Of a stretch of 64,000 nucleotides of DNA, positions 60,656 to 64,000 are shown in pieces. Source of the DNA: Cheilinus undulatus (lineage: Eukaryota; Chordata; Actinopteri; Labriformes; Labridae); assembly GCF_018320785.1 (NCBI RefSeq), contig NC_054867.1, positions 39,358,355 through 39,422,354 of the forward strand, written 5' to 3'. Numbering within the stretch: the stretch's first letter is position 1; each line of letters opens with the position of its first letter. Made by a program: the position numbers and the translations under genes. The notes beneath the pieces were generated by a model. It did not search any database and had not been told where the DNA came from. It was given only the letters and a program-made list of their open reading frames with translations.

Positions 60656-63230
60656 AACAGGGTACTGTACAATGTTGCCACAAACTACAGCCTCCAAAAT
60701 GAAATATGTTAATCAAACTGTAACTGCACATTGTAGTTTAGGATTTACAGCAGACCTGTTGTCAGACTGCATGACTTTTAACTATTAACATGACTGTCAG
60801 TTTATTGATAAACTGCCAACTAAGTGTAAGCTAGTGTGTGTCACTGACAACAATCCCCTTTGAGTCTGATTCACACCGAGTACAACTTGCTTTTCAAACA
60901 AAGGGATTTCATTTTCTGGTATCACACAGAACCTTTCTGATGAGGATGACTTTGCCAGAATACAGATATGACCTTGCCACCATGACATCACCACATATTT
61001 CCCTTATTTTGGATTACACATTTATCTTTCAGTATTACCAAAAGGCTTGCAGCCAGATCCAGACAATATAAAGGTATTTGCCAGTCAAGAAGATAAATTA
61101 TGGCATATGCAAGAGATTATCAGAACAAGCTCTACATATGACACGTTTATTACAAAACTGGGTTTCCTGAACATGCCATTGCAGCATCTAGTTTATGTTG
61201 ATACCAACTTCTACCAGAGAAAAAAATCCTGGCTTTACTTCTACGGCTTTATCTCTTAGATCTTCAGCATTATGATGTGAAAGACAGGATTATATTCACT
61301 GTTTATTTTATGTAACTCTTGGCATGAATGATCCTAAATACCACACAGGTTGCAGCAATAACCAACTTAAATTTGAGCTCAAAACAGAGACACCTTAACA
61401 GGGTTTCTTCTCTGTTCTGGCATCATCAGTCTTATTTGTACAACTGTTGATTTTGGTACATAAAAAGGATGCAAGGTCACAGGTTAAATTTTAGCATGTA
61501 GCAGAGTTTTTAAAAATTGGAGACAGGCACTCTGAGAGGTATATAATTTTTACATATTGATGGGTCTAAATTAGGGTTTTCTCATTTGTTTGAGGTGAAA
61601 ATGTATCATCAGAAATCAAACATCATGTTGCAGGCACACCCCTCTTCTCACCAGACTTCTGAAAATATATTGAAAATGTTCTTAAAGCCATCCAAACTTT
61701 GCCAGAGTTCTTCTACCATCATCTGCCTGACTCCTGAATGAAGAAGTTGACCATCTAAGAAGACTGAAGCTCATCAACCAAGATTAAAATGTAAGAAATT
61801 AAACTTGGATGCACATATATGCAGCTCACAAAACAGGGATGCAGAAAAATCATGGTCATGAGTTCAAAAGGATCCATGCACCGAATATTTCCTTCTTGGA
61901 GCAACAGAATTATGAGGTTTAGCTAGTTATTCCTGTGTCAGAAACAAAACCCAACAGTTAAAGTGTCAGCAGATTGCCAGTCATGCCTCGGTGATAATGA
62001 CTCCATTGTTTTCCCTCACATCGGTTCAGTTCAGGGTTGCTCTTGTCTTAGAAGAATGGAGGAAAGGAGTGAAATCAAAGTTCAAGCTCATGGTAAACTG
62101 AAAAGTGAGACTGCATCTATTGATATGAGGAGGGTGAAGCCTGTAGCTGACAAGAACTCTGCGGAAACAAGTTAATTTGTTGAGATTTGTACCTGATGAT
62201 TCCAGGAAGTGACGAGTAGTCAACCAGGACTGAATTACACACTGTAGCAAAAGACATACCAAAATTTGAGCACCAGTGCATTATAGCACTCACATTTTTA
62301 ACCTTATCCATTTGAATTTGTCTGAGTCTCAAAATCTTGGTTACATTTGACTATTCAAAAATGGCATTTCCTCAGCAAGAACTGGGGCCTGAGTAGAGTA
62401 CCTGGGACTTTTTTTGTCTTCCAGAAGGTCCCTGCACCTGGAGCAGTACTTTCCAGGCGACTTCAGAAGTGGGTCTTGCAGCACTGAGCTTTTTGGATTG
62501 GTGCTGTACTTGTAGCGTAAATAGCAGATGGTTGAACTATGTGGTTATTTTGCCAATTGATTTCAAAGTATCAGCATTGCTATGTGGATGTCAGGACTGG
62601 CAGTTACTGCCTTGTTGTTGAGGTAGGTGTCACATCTGTTGGCATATATAAAAAGGGTGTTAAGTTTCATTGGTGTGTAGATTCATTTGACTAATCATGG
62701 CGTTTGGACCAAGCTTGAAACAGAAATCAGTCCAGGAGGAAACGTTAAGCCTCTTGAAATGTATCAACTGGAACTAGGGTAATCAAGATACAAGAATTTA
62801 AAACTTCAGCATGATAATGACATTAATCATATTAATACCCTTTCAGATACTAGAGTAACAAAATGATGTATTTAAATACAGCCAATATTGATTCAATTTT
62901 TTGTCAGTTATTAAAATTTGTAGGCAAACTCCGTTGAACAATTTAGACTGTGCATGAGTTTCCCTGCAAGTTTTGAGGGGTTCATTTCTAAAATGCACCT
63001 GTTTTATCATGTAGATTTAGTTTTTTAACTTTTTGATACTTTAATGCACACTATAATTTTTTTTTAACTCATGCAAAGGATCAAATAATTAAAACGCTGG
63101 GTCATTAGGTGTAAATGTAGGTACAGTTTCAGGATATGATCTCAGATAATAGTCGAAGGCCTCATTTCCCCCGATCCACAAGAGGGAGACAGAGGTTGCA
63201 AACAAAACACATACAAAGAAAAAAACACGT
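60656..63230. other. gnas-ipo9 intergenic region, no gene seen
   Basis: Mostly AT-rich unique-looking sequence. Short open frames at 60838-61259 and 61963-62175 have no start context, splice signals or recognisable motif. No further element with clear ends was found. Confidence 0.55.
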
Positions 63231-63417
63231 GGGCAGAGCATAGGGGCAGAACCGGACGACAAAATGTGCTTCCTCCCGAAAAACCCCGCCTTCACGTTTC
63301 CATGCATTGGCGCGCTTCGCCTCTGTGCTCGCTGTGGCTCCTGCTCCTCCCCGGTTGGTGGTTGGTGGCGGCGGTTGAACGACTCGGTAGCAGGCTGCGG
63401 GTGCACAAACAGCAGGC
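63231..63417 (+). promoter_or_regulatory. ipo9: ipo9 promoter and 5' leader
   Basis: CpG-rich sequence (ACCGGACGACAA, CCCGAAAAACCCCGCC, GGCGCGCTTCGCC) begins abruptly at about 63245 and runs into the ipo9 coding exon. This is a typical CpG-island housekeeping promoter; the start site is not resolved. Minus-strand open frames here are products of the GC content. Confidence 0.6.
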
Positions 63418-63577
63418 ATGAGTGCGGCGGGTAGTGCTCGGTCCGGTTCGGCCGCCGGTCCGGTTCAGCAGGGACTTAAAGAGGCTCTGATCGAGACGCT
63501 GACGGCCATCCTGTCCCCGGTTCAAGAAGTGCGCACCGCCGCGGAGGAGCAGATCAAAGTGCTGGAAGTGACAGAGG
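63418..63577 (+). CDS. ipo9: Importin-9, coding exon 1 (partial gene)
   Basis: The product is a karyopherin-beta nuclear import receptor for histones, ribosomal proteins and actin. The ATG at 63418 begins [20 protein letters not shown]. The following residues include [20 protein letters not shown] and [13 protein letters not shown], closely matching the start of vertebrate IPO9 (first HEAT-repeat helices). The exon has 160 nt (53 codons and one base) and ends at a GTGAGT donor at 63578; the expected next residue, Glu, begins with the leftover G. The rest of the roughly 1040-residue protein lies beyond the window. It is on the same strand as gnas, 7.2 kb after the gnas stop. Confidence 0.93.
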
Positions 63578-64000
63578 GTGAGTGGTAGCCTGTTTCTTTA
63601 CGCTAGTTTCAGGGTGTTCAAGGAGGTTATCTCCCCGTGCCTCTCACTCATGTACGGCGTGGGCCTCTGCGGGAACAACCTCCATGTGGGGACAGCTGCC
63701 TGCTGCGTCTATCAGTGCTAACTTTGGCTGCAGAAATAGCTAACCATTAAATGTTAGCGATGGGAATGTCTTGGCTACATCCAGTTAGCGTTAGGCCATC
63801 TTTACAGAAGTTAGTCATGACCAAGTTAGCTAAAAACCTCATAAAATATGTTAACCTTACCTCGGGTTTGGGGATGATTTCCTATCTGACAGATGTTGGT
63901 AGCTCAGCGCTAACTGCATCTGAAATAAAAACACTAACGTTAGCTCTTAAGTTATATCAAGCACATGTGAAGCGTGTGGACCCCGGCTCCAGCGACCCAG
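63578..64000 (+). other. ipo9: ipo9 intron 1 (start)
   Basis: Follows the GTGAGT donor and continues to the window edge. The first 130 bases remain CpG-containing. No further exon is visible. Confidence 0.85.

Noticed and set aside
63089..63525. Minus-strand open frames overlapping ipo9 exon 1
   Set aside because: They are antisense shadows of a GC-rich promoter and the recognised importin-9 exon.

Overview
This is vertebrate nuclear DNA, almost certainly from a ray-finned (teleost) fish. It shows GT-AG introns up to about 21 kb, an AT-rich background, CpG-rich promoters, and many small non-autonomous DNA transposons and tRNA-derived SINEs of the kinds common in teleosts. No bacterial or viral gene organisation is present. 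I cannot name the species from the sequence.

The window is dominated by one gene. Twelve coding exons on the + strand, from 4576 to 56226, join in frame to a 379-residue stimulatory G-protein alpha subunit (gnas, G-alpha-s). All splice sites are canonical GT-AG, all phases match, and every GTPase motif is intact: P-loop G47-S54, switch I R186/T189, switch II DVGGQ 208-212, NKQD 277-280 and TCAVDT 349-354. The mammalian 45-nt alternative exon 3 is not seen, so the gene appears to encode only a short-form protein. A CpG-rich promoter and 5' leader (about 3020-4575) precede the gene, and a microsatellite-bearing 3' region follows it.

At the right edge, 63418-63577 is the first coding exon of importin-9 (ipo9), also on the + strand, with its own CpG-rich promoter. 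At the left edge, 1-130 on the minus strand looks like the first coding exon of an unrecognised gene that runs out of the window. Its possible upstream exon and promoter lie near 882-1010. If so, that gene is divergent from gnas, and gnas and ipo9 lie head-to-tail.

The rest is intronic and intergenic DNA filled with decayed mobile elements. The best supported have visible target-site duplications (TSDs): three hAT-type elements with 8-bp TSDs (23673-24100 and 25704-26094 perfect; 29932-31163 with 7 of 8 bases), another inside a minisatellite (1549-2070), a degraded Tc1/mariner element with transposase remnants (48866-49947), a long-inverted-repeat foldback element with an 8-bp TSD (58558-59703) and a piggyBac-type element flanked by TTAA (59945-60651). 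Another dispersed family occurs at least six times, mostly in gnas introns. Intron 5 (20.8 kb) also holds a 1.2-kb strongly pyrimidine-biased degenerate repeat tract beside a compact GC-richer segment with MEF2-, CArG- and X-box-like motifs.

I found no evidence for a novel multigene system. The most notable observations are structural: the foldback element, the dispersed repeat family, the gnas-ipo9 linkage, the locked short-form gnas, and candidate intronic regulatory segments.
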